Shown piece after piece: positions 1-11,113 of a stretch of DNA of 59,852 nucleotides (position 1 is the stretch's first letter; every line of letters begins with the position of its first letter). The stretch lies in assembly GCA_024639005.1 (NCBI GenBank), contig JAHEJD010000012.1, forward strand, positions 1 to 59,852. The letters are read 5' to 3'. Below the pieces are notes generated by a model. That model saw only the letters and a program-made list of their open reading frames with translations. It was not told where the DNA came from and made no database searches. The position numbers were made by a program, and so were the translations under genes. Origin of the DNA: Chromatiaceae bacterium. GTDB lineage: Bacteria; Pseudomonadota; Gammaproteobacteria; Chromatiales; Chromatiaceae.

Positions 1-298
1 AAACGATCCCCTCGTTGCTGCGCACGGTCCCGTTCGCCTCGGGCTGCTGAATCTTGATCGATTGGTAACCGATGAAGGGCGCGGGCTGTTCAGGCACGTT
101 CTGATCGGACGCGCCCGACGGCCTTTGAATGGGCCGCGGCGCATAACGCGAGTAATCCGGCAGCTTCAGGACCTGCTGACATTCGTCGGCGGGAACATCC
201 GTGTAGCTCACGACGCCATCCGCATCGATGGACTTGCAGATCACCGCATGGGTCACCGCTGGGAACAACATTACCAAAACAAGGACTGTTCTCGACAT
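1..298 (-). CDS. DUF4124 domain protein, C-terminus cut by window edge
   Basis: I see an open frame on the minus strand starting at ATG 296-298 and running off base 1, so about 99 residues are present. It begins with a short hydrophobic, signal-like stretch (MSRTVLVLVMLFPAVTHA), then a CKSIDADGVVSYTDVP segment. This matches the DUF4124 pattern (a Cys-Lys-x-x-Asp-x-x-Gly-x-x-x-Tyr-x-Asp core). A Pro/Gln-rich linker follows. A secreted or periplasmic protein is likely; its function is unknown. It lies downstream of glnA on the same strand. In many gammaproteobacteria such a gene sits between glnA and the ntrBC pair, so ntrBC may lie just left of the window (inference). Confidence 0.75.
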   Translation of the reverse strand, partial: MSRTVLVLVMLFPAVTHAVICKSIDADGVVSYTDVPADECQQVLKLPDYSRYAPRPIQRPSGASDQNVPEQPAPFIGYQSIKIQQPEANGTVRSNEGIV

Positions 299-385
299 AG
301 CCTTCAGGATAGTTCAGACGGACAGTTGATGCGACTATAACCAGCGGATGCAACGCGATCCACTTGGCAGTTCTGATTTCATGGG

Positions 386-415
386 AAAAAAAAGAACCCC
401 GCCGTTTGGCGGGGT
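386..415 (-). terminator. Rho-independent terminator of glnA
   Basis: On the minus strand, ACCCCGCC and GGCGGGGT (396-415) form a perfect 8 bp stem with a 4-base loop. A run of eight T follows after two bases (386-393 read on the minus strand). It sits 26 bases past the glnA stop, so glnA is probably largely monocistronic. Confidence 0.9.
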
Positions 416-440
416 CACAGATTGACCGGCTGTTGCTGAG

Positions 441-1850
441 TCAGAGACTGAAGTACAGATCAAATTCGGCCGGATGAGTAGTCATCCGCAGCGTCGTGAC
501 CTCTTCCATTTTTAATTCGATGTAACCGTCGATCAGATCGTCGGTAAACACGCCGCCCGCCTTCAGGAAGTCGCGATCAGCATCCAGGGCTTCGAGGGCC
601 TGGTCCAGGCTGTGACAAACGGTCGGGATGGCCGCGGCCTCTTCCGGCTCGAGATCGTAAAGGTCCTTGTCGGCCGCGTCGCCCGGATGAATCTTGTTCA
701 GAATGCCATCCAGGCCCGCCATCATCATTGCAGCGAACGCGAGGTAAGGGTTGGCGGTCGGGTCGGGAAATCGTACTTCGACGCGTCGTCCTTTCGGGCT
801 GGAGTCCCATGGGATTCGAATCGATGCGGAGCGATTACGTGCAGAATACGCGAGCATGACCGGTGCCTCGAAGCCCGGCACCAGGCGTTTGTATGAGTTC
901 GTCGAGGCGTTGGTAAACGCATTCAGTGCGCGCGCGTGCTTGATGATGCCACCAATGTAATACAGCGCTGTCTCTGAAAGGCCGCCGTACTCGTCACCAG
1001 CGAAGGTGTTCTTGCCATCCTTGAACAGCGATTGGTGCACGTGCATGCCAGAACCGTTATCACCGACTATTGGCTTCGGCATGAAGGTAACGGTCTTACC
1101 ATAGGCATGCGCGACATTCCAGGTACAGTATTTCTGGATCTGCACCCAGTCGGCGCGCTCGACCAGAGTGGAAAATTTAGTGCCAATCTCACACTGACCG
1201 CCGGTAGCCACCTCGTGGTGATGCACCTCGACCGGCACGCCCATCTCGACCATGGCGTCACACATCGCGCCACGAAGGTCGTGCAGCGAATCGACCGGCG
1301 GGACCGGGAAGTAGCCTCCCTTGACACCCGGGCGGTGGCCGATATTGCCGTCTTCGTAGACGCGCTCGGAGTTCCAATCTGCCTCCTGAGAATCGATCTT
1401 GACCATGCAGCCGGACATGTCGATGCTCCAGCGAACATCATCCAGCACAAAGAACTCGGGCTCTGGGCCAAAGTAGGCGGCATCCGCAATTCCGGTGGAC
1501 GCTAGGTAGGCCTCCGCGCGCTTGGCAACAGAGCGCGGGTCACGTTCGTAGCCCTCCATGGTCAAGGGCTCGAGGATGTCGCAGCGCAGGTTGACGGTCG
1601 ACTCGTCGGTGAACGGATCGAGAACGGCAGAATCGGCATCCGGCATCAGGATCATGTCGGATTCGTTGATGCCCTTCCAACCGGCGATCGACGAGCCGTC
1701 GAACATTTTGCCTTCGTCGAAGAGTTCTTCTTCGATTACCGACGCCGGCACGGTGACGTGCTGTTCTTTGCCGCGCGTATCGGTGAATCGAAAGTCGACG
1801 TACTTCACGTCGTTGTCCTTGATTAAGTTCAGGACCTTTTTTGCGCCCAT
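441..1850 (-). CDS. glnA: Glutamine synthetase, type I
   Basis: Forms glutamine from glutamate, ammonia and ATP in the cytoplasm; the central ammonium-assimilation enzyme. The predicted protein is 469 residues, the same length as the E. coli enzyme. Visible are the N-terminal beta-grasp segment ([13 protein letters not shown]), the DGSSIAGW motif near residues 51-58, the catalytic region with [11 protein letters not shown], and the adenylylation loop DLYDLEPEE with the target Tyr near residue 398. This indicates control by GlnE-type adenylylation. I chose ATG 1850 ([10 protein letters not shown]) rather than the upstream in-frame start at 1907 because family members begin here and a GGAGAGAGAGA Shine-Dalgarno stretch precedes it. 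A sigma-54 promoter and NtrC sites lie upstream and a terminator lies downstream. Confidence 0.97.
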   Translation of the reverse strand: MGAKKVLNLIKDNDVKYVDFRFTDTRGKEQHVTVPASVIEEELFDEGKMFDGSSIAGWKGINESDMILMPDADSAVLDPFTDESTVNLRCDILEPLTMEGYERDPRSVAKRAEAYLASTGIADAAYFGPEPEFFVLDDVRWSIDMSGCMVKIDSQEADWNSERVYEDGNIGHRPGVKGGYFPVPPVDSLHDLRGAMCDAMVEMGVPVEVHHHEVATGGQCEIGTKFSTLVERADWVQIQKYCTWNVAHAYGKTVTFMPKPIVGDNGSGMHVHQSLFKDGKNTFAGDEYGGLSETALYYIGGIIKHARALNAFTNASTNSYKRLVPGFEAPVMLAYSARNRSASIRIPWDSSPKGRRVEVRFPDPTANPYLAFAAMMMAGLDGILNKIHPGDAADKDLYDLEPEEAAAIPTVCHSLDQALEALDADRDFLKAGGVFTDDLIDGYIELKMEEVTTLRMTTHPAEFDLYFSL

Positions 1851-1958
1851 TCTCTCTCTCCAGATTTTTGCAGTGAGTGCAGCTGTCGAGGCGACAGCGA
1901 TTTCCAAGGGTTGCCGGCCAGTCCTTCCTCGAGCGGCCGATCGGGGTGATCTGCGATC

Positions 1959-1974
1959 AGCAGGAACCGTGCCA
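1959..1974 (-). promoter_or_regulatory. Sigma-54 (RpoN) promoter of glnA
   Basis: The minus strand reads TGGCACGGTTCCTGCT. The invariant GG (-24) and GC (-12) are separated by exactly ten bases, and the -24 box TGGCAC is perfect. Transcription would start near 1947-1949, giving a leader of about 100 bases before glnA. The match to TGGCAC-N5-TTGCW is strong, and glnA is a classic RpoN target. Confidence 0.85.
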
Positions 1975-2062
1975 TTGGCCTTCCCAGCGAACCCACATCT
2001 GTTCGGCGTCGTCTCAGGACCTCGCTCATGATGCTAACGGCATTGAAATCATCCGCTTACGG

Positions 2063-2096
2063 CTGAGTCCGCGCCAAGTTAGGGCGCGGCGGCTCA
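2063..2096. repeat. Inverted repeat between glnA promoter and enhancer
   Basis: CTGAG and CTCAG outer arms enclose CCGCGCC and GGCGCGG inner arms around a short loop. No T-run follows on either strand. It may be a Rho-independent-like end for the CDF transporter mRNA without a U-tract, or a structural element between enhancer and promoter. The role is unknown. Confidence 0.5.
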
Positions 2097-2135
2097 GCAA
2101 GCACGCGCCGGCGGCATTTTCCCTGAACCACGTGT

Positions 2136-2152
2136 TGCACGCTTTTGGTGCA
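2136..2152. promoter_or_regulatory. NtrC-binding site (proximal)
   Basis: TGCACGCTTTTGGTGCA is a 17-base dyad that fits the NtrC consensus TGCACC-N5-GGTGCA with one mismatch. It lies about 190 bases upstream of the predicted sigma-54 start, a usual enhancer position. Confidence 0.8.
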
Positions 2153-2166
2153 AACGTCGACTGTCA

Positions 2167-2183
2167 CGCACCGCAGCGGTGCT
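2167..2183. promoter_or_regulatory. NtrC-binding site (distal)
   Basis: CGCACCGCAGCGGTGCT has perfect GCACC-N5-GGTGC arms. Its centre is 31 bases (about three helical turns) from the proximal site, much like the paired sites of E. coli glnA. It overlaps the stop codon of the CDF transporter gene. Confidence 0.78.
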
Positions 2184-3354
2184 AACCATAAACGATGCGC
2201 AGATTGCCGAACCATGCCAGCTCGCGCGCGGCCTCGACCAGCGTAGTCTGTAGCTTGGCGGTTGTCGCGGCGTCGACGAAACTGGCCAGTGACAGCACCA
2301 GTTCGACATCGATTTTGCCGGCAAGGTAGTGGAGGCGGGCCTCGCGCTGTGCCGGCGCGGCCTGCACCGCTTGCCATGCCGTTTCCAGCGCATCCATTGC
2401 CTCAGCGCGCAGCGGCAGACCGCGACAGGTCGGCAAACTTTCATCATCTTCCGGATCGATATGTACGGTGACGTCGGTGATCGACTCGACTTGATCGATA
2501 ATACGGTCCTCGACCGCCAGGCTGATCATGTGCCCTTCGGACACGGATAGGCGGGGTGCTACCTGCACGTGTACATCGGCGCTGGCCTCGGCTCCGTGCC
2601 GGCGGGTGCGCAGCATATGCACCGAGCGCACGCCGTCGATGCCCATAATGACCCGCTTGGCCTCGTTGACCTGCTCGTCGTCGAGGGCGGTGTCGACCAG
2701 TTCACTCAGCGCACGCCAACCCAGGTCCCAGCCAATTTTCGCCACCATGATTCCCACCACGATGGCCGCCAGCGCATCCATGTAGCTGAACCCAATCACC
2801 GCGCCGCCTACGCCGATCAGCACGACCACGGACGAAATAGAATCCGAGCGATGATGCCAGGCGTTCGCGCGCAGCATCTGCGACTTCAGCCGCTTGGCGG
2901 CTGCGATGGTGTACCAGTACAAGGATTCCTTGGCGAGGATGCCCGCCACCGCCACCAACAGCGCCACTTTGCCCGGGATCGGCCGGTCGACATCAAGCAG
3001 GCGTTCAAGGCCATTCCACACGATACCCAGGGCGACCAAACTCAGCAGAATCCCCAGGCCCAGCGTCGCCGCTGTCTCGAAGCGCCCGTGACCGTAGGGG
3101 TGCTCTTCGTCTGGTGCCTGCGCTGCATGCCTTGCAGCAAACCAGACCAGCACGTCCGACAACAGATCCGAGGCCGAGTGGATACCGTCGGCGACCAGTG
3201 CCGCAGAGTTCGCAACGAGGCCCACGAGTATTTGCGCGGCGCTCAGCGCCAGGTTCACCACCCCGCTGACAAAGGCCACCTTACGGGTCGCCCGGCCACG
3301 CTCGGTGCGCTGTTGATGAACAACATCGCCATGTTGAACATGTGGCGCGGCCAT
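2182..3354 (-). CDS. Cation diffusion facilitator family metal transporter
   Basis: Predicted to export divalent metal ions (Zn, Fe, Mn or Co type) across the inner membrane by proton antiport. The ~390-residue protein has about six hydrophobic segments. Metal-site residues are visible in DGIHSASDL (HxxxD, helix 2) and HHRSDSISS (helix 5), with HPYGHGRFE between helices. A cytoplasmic dimerisation domain (VNEAKRVIMGIDGVRSVHML onward) follows. After it comes an extra C-terminal region of about 85 residues not usual in FieF-sized members (~300 aa). A TTG at 3369 in the same frame is an alternative start; ATG 3354 is preferred because GGGTGG precedes it at good spacing. Divergent from glyQ. Confidence 0.88.
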   Translation of the reverse strand: MAAPHVQHGDVVHQQRTERGRATRKVAFVSGVVNLALSAAQILVGLVANSAALVADGIHSASDLLSDVLVWFAARHAAQAPDEEHPYGHGRFETAATLGLGILLSLVALGIVWNGLERLLDVDRPIPGKVALLVAVAGILAKESLYWYTIAAAKRLKSQMLRANAWHHRSDSISSVVVLIGVGGAVIGFSYMDALAAIVVGIMVAKIGWDLGWRALSELVDTALDDEQVNEAKRVIMGIDGVRSVHMLRTRRHGAEASADVHVQVAPRLSVSEGHMISLAVEDRIIDQVESITDVTVHIDPEDDESLPTCRGLPLRAEAMDALETAWQAVQAAPAQREARLHYLAGKIDVELVLSLASFVDAATTAKLQTTLVEAARELAWFGNLRIVYG

Positions 3355-3680
3355 CAGGATGCCACCCAAGTCTCGCCCGAGGTATTACGCCGGCCCGGCA
3401 CGCGGTCAAACGGTAGCGCACAGAGTGGGCGTGAGGATCCGACGGTTTCAGCACGGGTGGCCACGGCTGCATGATACCGGGATTCCGGCTGCTGATGCAC
3501 AGATTAGCGGCATCCCTAAGCGAGTCACCGTCGGTCTGCCAGGGTCGCGCGGTCAGTAGACCGCGGGTGCAATCGGGTCGCCTTGTTCGGGTGATCTCAG
3601 GGAAGCGTGTCATTGTGGCGATGGCCCGCGTTGCGGGCTGTATAATCAGGGTCCCTGATGAAGCAACTGCTGATCTATTC
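3355..3680. other. Divergent intergenic region, CDF transporter / glyQ
   Basis: These 326 bases hold no convincing gene. I see a small perfect hairpin at 3548-3565 (CGCGGTC-AGTA-GACCGCG) and a second at 3624-3638 (GCCCGC-GTT-GCGGGC) immediately upstream of the glyQ -10 box. The rest shows no clear structure. Confidence 0.5.
3641..3646 (+). promoter_or_regulatory. Probable -10 box of the glyQ operon
   Basis: A perfect TATAAT lies 35 bases before the glyQ start. No good -35 hexamer is found at 16-18 bases, so an activator or an unusual -35 may be involved. A 15-base hairpin abuts the -10 box. Confidence 0.55.
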
Positions 3681-4607
3681 ATGAACAACGCGACGGACGT
3701 ATCCACCTTTCAGGGATTGATTCTGGCCCTGCAGCAGTACTGGGCAGACCAGGGCTGCGCGATACTGCAGCCCTACGACATGGAGATGGGTGCCGGCACC
3801 TTCCATACAGCGACCTTTCTACGCTCGATCGGTCCCGAACCCTGGAATGCCGCCTACGTCCAGCCGTCACGCCGCCCGACTGACGGACGCTACGGAGAAA
3901 ATCCGAACCGCCTTCAGCACTATTATCAGTTCCAAGTGGCGATGAAGCCTTCGCCGAAGGACATCCAGGATCGCTATCTCGGATCCTTGCAGATGCTGGG
4001 CATTGATCCATTGGTGCACGACATCCGCTTCGTAGAGGACAACTGGGAATCCCCCACACTTGGCGCCTGGGGTCTGGGCTGGGAGGTCTGGCTGGACGGC
4101 ATGGAGGTCACTCAATTCACCTATTTCCAACAGGTCGGCGGACTCGACTGCCGGCCCGTGACCGGCGAGATAACCTATGGCCTGGAGCGCATCGCAATGT
4201 ATCTTCAGGGCGTGGAATCGGTGTTCGATCTGATTTGGACCGACGGGGTTCAGGGGCCGGTGAGCTATCGCGACGTATTCCATCAGAACGAAGTCGAACA
4301 ATCCGCGTACAATTTCGAGTATGCCGACGTAGATTTCCTGTTCCAGCTGTTCGATCAGTGTGAACGCGAATCGTCGCGCCTGATCGAGGCTGGCCTGCCA
4401 TTGCCGGCCTACGAGCAGGTACTCAAGGCCTCCCACGCCTTTAACCTGCTCGACGCCCGCCACGCCATCTCTGTCACCGAGAGACAGCGCTATATCCTGC
4501 GTGTACGCAGCCTGGCCCGCGCGGTCGCTCAAGCGTACCACGCGGCACGTGAGGCCCTGGGTTTTCCGATGTTGGTCACCGCAGCAAAGGAAGTCGTCCA
4601 TGGTTGA
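3681..4607 (+). CDS. glyQ: Glycyl-tRNA synthetase alpha subunit
   Basis: Catalytic subunit of the bacterial alpha2-beta2 glycyl-tRNA synthetase, which attaches glycine to tRNA-Gly in the cytoplasm. The protein is 308 residues (E. coli 303). It shows the family core [49 protein letters not shown] and the long conserved [19 protein letters not shown] block. The frame is open further upstream, but ATG 3681 gives the family N-terminus, with FQGL at residues 9-12. The stop overlaps the glyS start by eight bases, so the two are translationally coupled. Confidence 0.97.
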   Translation: MNNATDVSTFQGLILALQQYWADQGCAILQPYDMEMGAGTFHTATFLRSIGPEPWNAAYVQPSRRPTDGRYGENPNRLQHYYQFQVAMKPSPKDIQDRYLGSLQMLGIDPLVHDIRFVEDNWESPTLGAWGLGWEVWLDGMEVTQFTYFQQVGGLDCRPVTGEITYGLERIAMYLQGVESVFDLIWTDGVQGPVSYRDVFHQNEVEQSAYNFEYADVDFLFQLFDQCERESSRLIEAGLPLPAYEQVLKASHAFNLLDARHAISVTERQRYILRVRSLARAVAQAYHAAREALGFPMLVTAAKEVVHG

Positions 4608-6687
4608 GCCCACACGCGAAAGCGCCAACCTGCTGTTCGAGATCGGTACCGAGGAGCTGCCCCCCAAGGCATTGCGGGCACTGTCGGCCGCACTTGAGCA
4701 CGGCTTCATGAAGGGTCTCGAGGATGCTGGACTCACCCATGGCGACGTCACCGCTTATGCCGCGCCGCGGCGTCTCGCGCTATTGGTCGAGGAATGCGCC
4801 AAGGCACAGCCCGACCGGGATATCGAACGCCGGGGGCCGGCGCTGGGTGCGGCCTTCGACAGGGATGGACAGCCTACGCAGGCGGCCGAGGGCTTCGCGC
4901 GCTCGTGCAACACCACAGTAGATCAGCTGCAGCAACTCGAGACCGATAAGGGGGCCTGGCTGGCCTTCAAGGTACGCGAACAGGGCAGCCGAGCCGCTGA
5001 GCTCTTGCCGGCGATCGCGGAGCAGGCCCTCAATCGCCTGCCGATCCCCAAGCGCATGCGCTGGGGCGAATCGGAGACCCAATTCGTCCGGCCGGTGCAC
5101 TGGCTGGTTTTCCTGCACGGCGACCAGGTGGTGCCCTGTACCCTGCTCGACGTCGCCGCCGGCAAACAGACGTTCGGCCACCGTTTTCACCACCCGCAAG
5201 CGATCACTCTCTACAATCCGGAAGATTACGCTGATGTTCTGGGTTCGCTTGGCAAGGTAATCGCTCACTTCGACACGCGGCGGGAGCGCATAAGGCAACA
5301 GGTCGCGGAGACCGCGGACACGCTCGGCGGCCGGCCTGACTTGGACGAGGATCTGCTCGATGAGGTCACCGCGCTGAATGAATGGCCAATGCCCATCGCC
5401 GGTACTTTCGACGAGGATTTCCTGGCCGTGCCGCACGAGGCCCTGGTGGCCACCATGAAGGGCAACCAGAAGTACTTCCCAGTTTTCGATCCGGCGGGCC
5501 GCCTGCTGAATTACTTCATCACGATCGTCAACCTTGAGAGCACGCAGCCGGATCTCATCCGCGAGGGCAACGAGCGCGTGGTGCGCCCGCGTTTCGCCGA
5601 TGCGAAGTTTTTCTGGGAGCAGGACGGCAAGCAGCGCCTTGAGGAGCGAATTCCGCAGCTAGACCACGTAGTGTTTCAGAACGCACTGGGTAACATGCGG
5701 GAGAAATCCGGGCGCGTCGCGACACTGGCCGCGCATATCGCCGACAAGATCGGCGGTGATCCCCAATTGGCTCTGCGCGCCGGGGAATTGAGCCGTTGTG
5801 ATCTGATGACCGAGATGGTGTTCGAGTTCCCCGAGATGCAGGGCATTATGGGGCGCTATCTGGCACAGCGCGACGGCGAGCCAGAGGAACTCGCTGCGGC
5901 GATGGACGAGTTCTATATGCCGCGCTTCTCCGGTGATCGACTACCGCAGACACCCACGGGCATTGCCATCTCACTGGCCGATCGGCTGGATACCCTGGTC
6001 GGCATCTTTGGCATTGGCATGAAACCGACCGGCGACAAGGATCCGTTTGCATTGCGCCGTGCCGCGTTGGGCGCGCTGCGTGTGTTGCGTGACCATGCCC
6101 TGCCGCTGAATCTGAAGGCGTTGCTCGCCGAGGCCGAAGAACAATTGCATGGGAAGCTTCAGCAATCGAAGGTCGCGGACTCGGTGTACACCTTCATGCT
6201 CGAACGCCTGAAGGGTCTATACGCAGACGATGGCACCGCGCATGATGTGTTCGAGGCGGTGGCCGCCGTGGAGCCGACAGCGATCGCCGACTTCGAACAT
6301 CGGGTCCGTGCGGTAAGCGATTTTCGCGCCTTGCCCGAAGCCGAGGCACTGGCCGCTGCGAACAAGCGCATTAGCAATATACTGAGAAAGGCCGATGGGC
6401 CGATTGCCGAGGCGGTGGACCCGGATCTGTTCGAGCTGACCGCGGAAAAAGAACTCTACGATCAGCTCCAGGCCATAGACCGACAGATCACCCCCATGCT
6501 GGCGGTCGCCGATTATGGTGCGATGCTCCAGGCCTTGGCCCGGTTGCGGGCGCCGGTCGATCGTTTCTTTGATGACGTGATGGTGATGGCTGAGAAGCCG
6601 CGCGTACGAGCCAACCGCCTGGCGATGCTGCGATCCTTGGGGCAGCAGTTTCTGCGCGTCGCCGATGTCTCCGAGTTCAGGACTTGA
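4600..6687 (+). CDS. glyS: Glycyl-tRNA synthetase beta subunit
   Basis: tRNA-recognising subunit of the same synthetase. The predicted length is 695 residues (E. coli 689). Start ATG 4600 gives an N-terminus reaching the conserved [12 protein letters not shown] motif near residue 14, and AAGGAAG provides the ribosome site. Conserved blocks include [36 protein letters not shown], the [12 protein letters not shown] segment and the C-terminal anticodon-binding helices ending in [10 protein letters not shown]. Overlaps glyQ and is followed closely by the MazG-like gene. Confidence 0.97.
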   Translation: MVEPTRESANLLFEIGTEELPPKALRALSAALEHGFMKGLEDAGLTHGDVTAYAAPRRLALLVEECAKAQPDRDIERRGPALGAAFDRDGQPTQAAEGFARSCNTTVDQLQQLETDKGAWLAFKVREQGSRAAELLPAIAEQALNRLPIPKRMRWGESETQFVRPVHWLVFLHGDQVVPCTLLDVAAGKQTFGHRFHHPQAITLYNPEDYADVLGSLGKVIAHFDTRRERIRQQVAETADTLGGRPDLDEDLLDEVTALNEWPMPIAGTFDEDFLAVPHEALVATMKGNQKYFPVFDPAGRLLNYFITIVNLESTQPDLIREGNERVVRPRFADAKFFWEQDGKQRLEERIPQLDHVVFQNALGNMREKSGRVATLAAHIADKIGGDPQLALRAGELSRCDLMTEMVFEFPEMQGIMGRYLAQRDGEPEELAAAMDEFYMPRFSGDRLPQTPTGIAISLADRLDTLVGIFGIGMKPTGDKDPFALRRAALGALRVLRDHALPLNLKALLAEAEEQLHGKLQQSKVADSVYTFMLERLKGLYADDGTAHDVFEAVAAVEPTAIADFEHRVRAVSDFRALPEAEALAAANKRISNILRKADGPIAEAVDPDLFELTAEKELYDQLQAIDRQITPMLAVADYGAMLQALARLRAPVDRFFDDVMVMAEKPRVRANRLAMLRSLGQQFLRVADVSEFRT

Positions 6688-6693
6688 ACCCGG

Positions 6694-7059
6694 ATGCCGA
6701 CCGAAACAGATTCCTGGGATGCCATGATGTCAGCCGTTAGGGCGTTTCACGATAAGCACGAGCTGCGCGAAAGAGGCGGTGAGGAATTGACCTACCGTGT
6801 CGCCCTGATGGCGGAAGAACTCGGTGAGATCTCTGCCTATATCACCAGGGGCAAGGCTCGGAAAGCGCTGGCCGAAGAACTTGCCGACTTGCTGATCCTG
6901 ATCGTGGGTACCGATATCGCGGCCAATCTGGACCTTAAATCGGCCTTCTGGGTCAAAATGAACGAACTCATGCAGCGCCAGTCACAGATGGTGGACGGCT
7001 GTATATCCGAGTGTCCGCATTCCGCGACGTCGATTGAGAAGCGTGCCATTGCGACCTAA
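6694..7059 (+). CDS. MazG-like nucleotide pyrophosphohydrolase
   Basis: A 121-residue, helical protein with the MazG-type metal signature: EELGEISAY (an EExxE-like cluster near residues 41-45) followed by EELADLLILIVGTDIA (ExxD near residues 60-64). Members of this all-alpha NTP-PPase superfamily hydrolyse nucleoside triphosphates to monophosphate and pyrophosphate, often as house-cleaning enzymes. Here there is a single domain, so it is not full-length MazG. It lies six bases after glyS and overlaps the 5' extension of the gmhB frame, so it is in the glyQS-gmhB-plsC operon. The substrate is unknown. Confidence 0.8.
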   Translation: MPTETDSWDAMMSAVRAFHDKHELRERGGEELTYRVALMAEELGEISAYITRGKARKALAEELADLLILIVGTDIAANLDLKSAFWVKMNELMQRQSQMVDGCISECPHSATSIEKRAIAT

Positions 7060-7069
7060 GCTCGCTAAG

Positions 7070-7630
7070 ATGAGCAAGGTACCTCGATTGGTGATACTGG
7101 ATCGCGATGGCGTAATCAACGAGGACTCCGGAGGCTACATCAAGTCACCGGAGGATTGGGTGCCCATCCCTGGCAGCCTCGAGGCCATAGCCCGGCTAAA
7201 TCACGCAGGCGCCGTGGTTACCGTGGCGACGAATCAGTCCGGTATCGGCCGCGGGCTGTTTTCGATTAATGAACTAAACCGAATACACGCAAAGTTTCGC
7301 GATGCCTTGGCACGGGTCGGCGGGCATGTCGACGGCATCTTTTTTTGTCCGCACACCCCCGAAGCGCAGTGCAAATGCCGTAAACCCGCCCCGGGTCTGC
7401 TGCGGGCGATCAGCCTAAGGTTTGCTACCGGGCTCCGGGATATTCCGATGATCGGCGACAGCCTGCGCGATATCGAGGCGGCTCGAGCCGCAAATGCGAG
7501 CCCCGTCTTGGTCCGTAGCGGAAAGGGTATGTACACGCAGCAGAACTCGCCTGACCTCCATAACCTGCCCTGTTTCAACGACTTGGCCGACGCGGTCGAT
7601 CACCTGCTGAGCGGCCAGCGTCATTCGTGA
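7070..7630 (+). CDS. gmhB: D-glycero-beta-D-manno-heptose-1,7-bisphosphate 7-phosphatase
   Basis: Removes the 7-phosphate in ADP-heptose synthesis for LPS inner core, between the two HldE activities (hldE is at 45.4 kb). The HAD phosphatase motifs are all present: LDRDGVIN near residues 8-15, TNQSGIGRG, the zinc-binding CPHTPEAQCKC loop followed by RKPAPG, and MIGDSLRDIEAA. The protein is 186 residues from ATG 7070, similar to E. coli (191). The track of open codons extends to a TTG at 7034, but that would overlap the MazG-like gene. The Shine-Dalgarno is weak. The stop overlaps the plsC start. Confidence 0.93.
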   Translation: MSKVPRLVILDRDGVINEDSGGYIKSPEDWVPIPGSLEAIARLNHAGAVVTVATNQSGIGRGLFSINELNRIHAKFRDALARVGGHVDGIFFCPHTPEAQCKCRKPAPGLLRAISLRFATGLRDIPMIGDSLRDIEAARAANASPVLVRSGKGMYTQQNSPDLHNLPCFNDLADAVDHLLSGQRHS

Positions 7631-8358
7631 TTTTGCTGCGATCGCTCCTGTATTTCTTGCTGTTGGTGCTGTCGGTGGCGGTGTTTGGTACCTTGATAAC
7701 GCTCCTGGGTCGTTTCCGCCCGATCGAATTTTCCGACCAGATGGCGACACGTTGGGGACGACTCAATCTGTGGATGCAGCGCGTGATCTGCAGACTCGAC
7801 TATCGACTAGAGGGGGCAGAAAACCTTCCCGAGGGTGCCTGCATCGTGATGTCGAAGCATCAGTCGACGTGGGAAACCATTGCGCTGCGCGGCCTTCTCA
7901 AACCACAGCAGTCATGGGTTCTAAAACAGGAACTGGTGCGGATTCCGCTTTTTGGGCAGGGTCTCACTTTGGTGAAGTCCATCCCCATTGACCGTGCGGC
8001 CGGTCGTCGCGCGGTCCTAAAGGTTGTCGAAATGGGCAAAGCGCGTCTCGCCGAGGGTCGCTATGTCATCGTCTTTCCAGAGGGGACACGCACGGCCCCC
8101 GGCCAGCGCAGAAAGTATGGGGTAGGTGGGGGTGTGCTGGCGGAGCGCTCGGGCGCGGATGTCGTGCCGATCGCCCATAACGCGGGTATCTATTGGCGCC
8201 GCCGGGGTGTGAAAAAGTATCCGGGCACTGTGCAGATTATTGTCGGCCCGGCGATCCAAAGCACGAATAAAAAGGCGGCGCAAATCATGCGGGAAGTCGA
8301 AGACTGGATCGAAGAAACTCAGGAAAATCTTTCAACTATCGGCAAAAGCAGTAAGTGA
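7627..8358 (+). CDS. plsC: 1-acyl-sn-glycerol-3-phosphate acyltransferase
   Basis: Transfers an acyl chain to lysophosphatidic acid to make phosphatidic acid in the inner membrane. The protein is 243 residues with an N-terminal transmembrane segment (about 4-26). The catalytic motif is SKHQSTWE, with His and acidic residue four apart (Glu in place of the usual Asp). Acyltransferase block III FPEGTRT and the downstream VVPIAHNAG segment are present. It begins with GTG in a GTGA overlap with the gmhB stop, a coupled end of the operon. It converges on gyrB. Confidence 0.92.
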   Translation: MILLRSLLYFLLLVLSVAVFGTLITLLGRFRPIEFSDQMATRWGRLNLWMQRVICRLDYRLEGAENLPEGACIVMSKHQSTWETIALRGLLKPQQSWVLKQELVRIPLFGQGLTLVKSIPIDRAAGRRAVLKVVEMGKARLAEGRYVIVFPEGTRTAPGQRRKYGVGGGVLAERSGADVVPIAHNAGIYWRRRGVKKYPGTVQIIVGPAIQSTNKKAAQIMREVEDWIEETQENLSTIGKSSK

Positions 8359-8370
8359 ATACTCACTTAC
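8351..8370. terminator. Inverted repeat at plsC 3' end
   Basis: Arms GTAAGTGA and TCACTTAC form a perfect 8 bp stem around ATAC. The left arm contains the plsC stop codon. The following TATTACAATAC is AT-rich but has no T-run, so it is a weak terminator candidate, possibly bidirectional between plsC and gyrB. Confidence 0.45.
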
Positions 8371-8440
8371 TATTACAATACTTTGATCAAGACCGACACA
8401 GGGCAGCCGCAGTCTCGCACCTGCACGATACGCTGAAGGC

Positions 8441-8449
8441 TGTGGATAA
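8441..8449 (-). promoter_or_regulatory. DnaA box in the plsC-gyrB gap
   Basis: TGTGGATAA is the perfect complement of the DnaA box TTATCCACA. It is a single site about 5 kb from dnaA. It may titrate DnaA or be fortuitous. Confidence 0.45.
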
Positions 8450-8515
8450 CCCGGTGGATTAAATTTGTACCGGCCCAATTACGGGGCCCCCAATAGGGGT
8501 AGACTCGGGCCGTAC

Positions 8516-11113
<2,598 letters not shown>

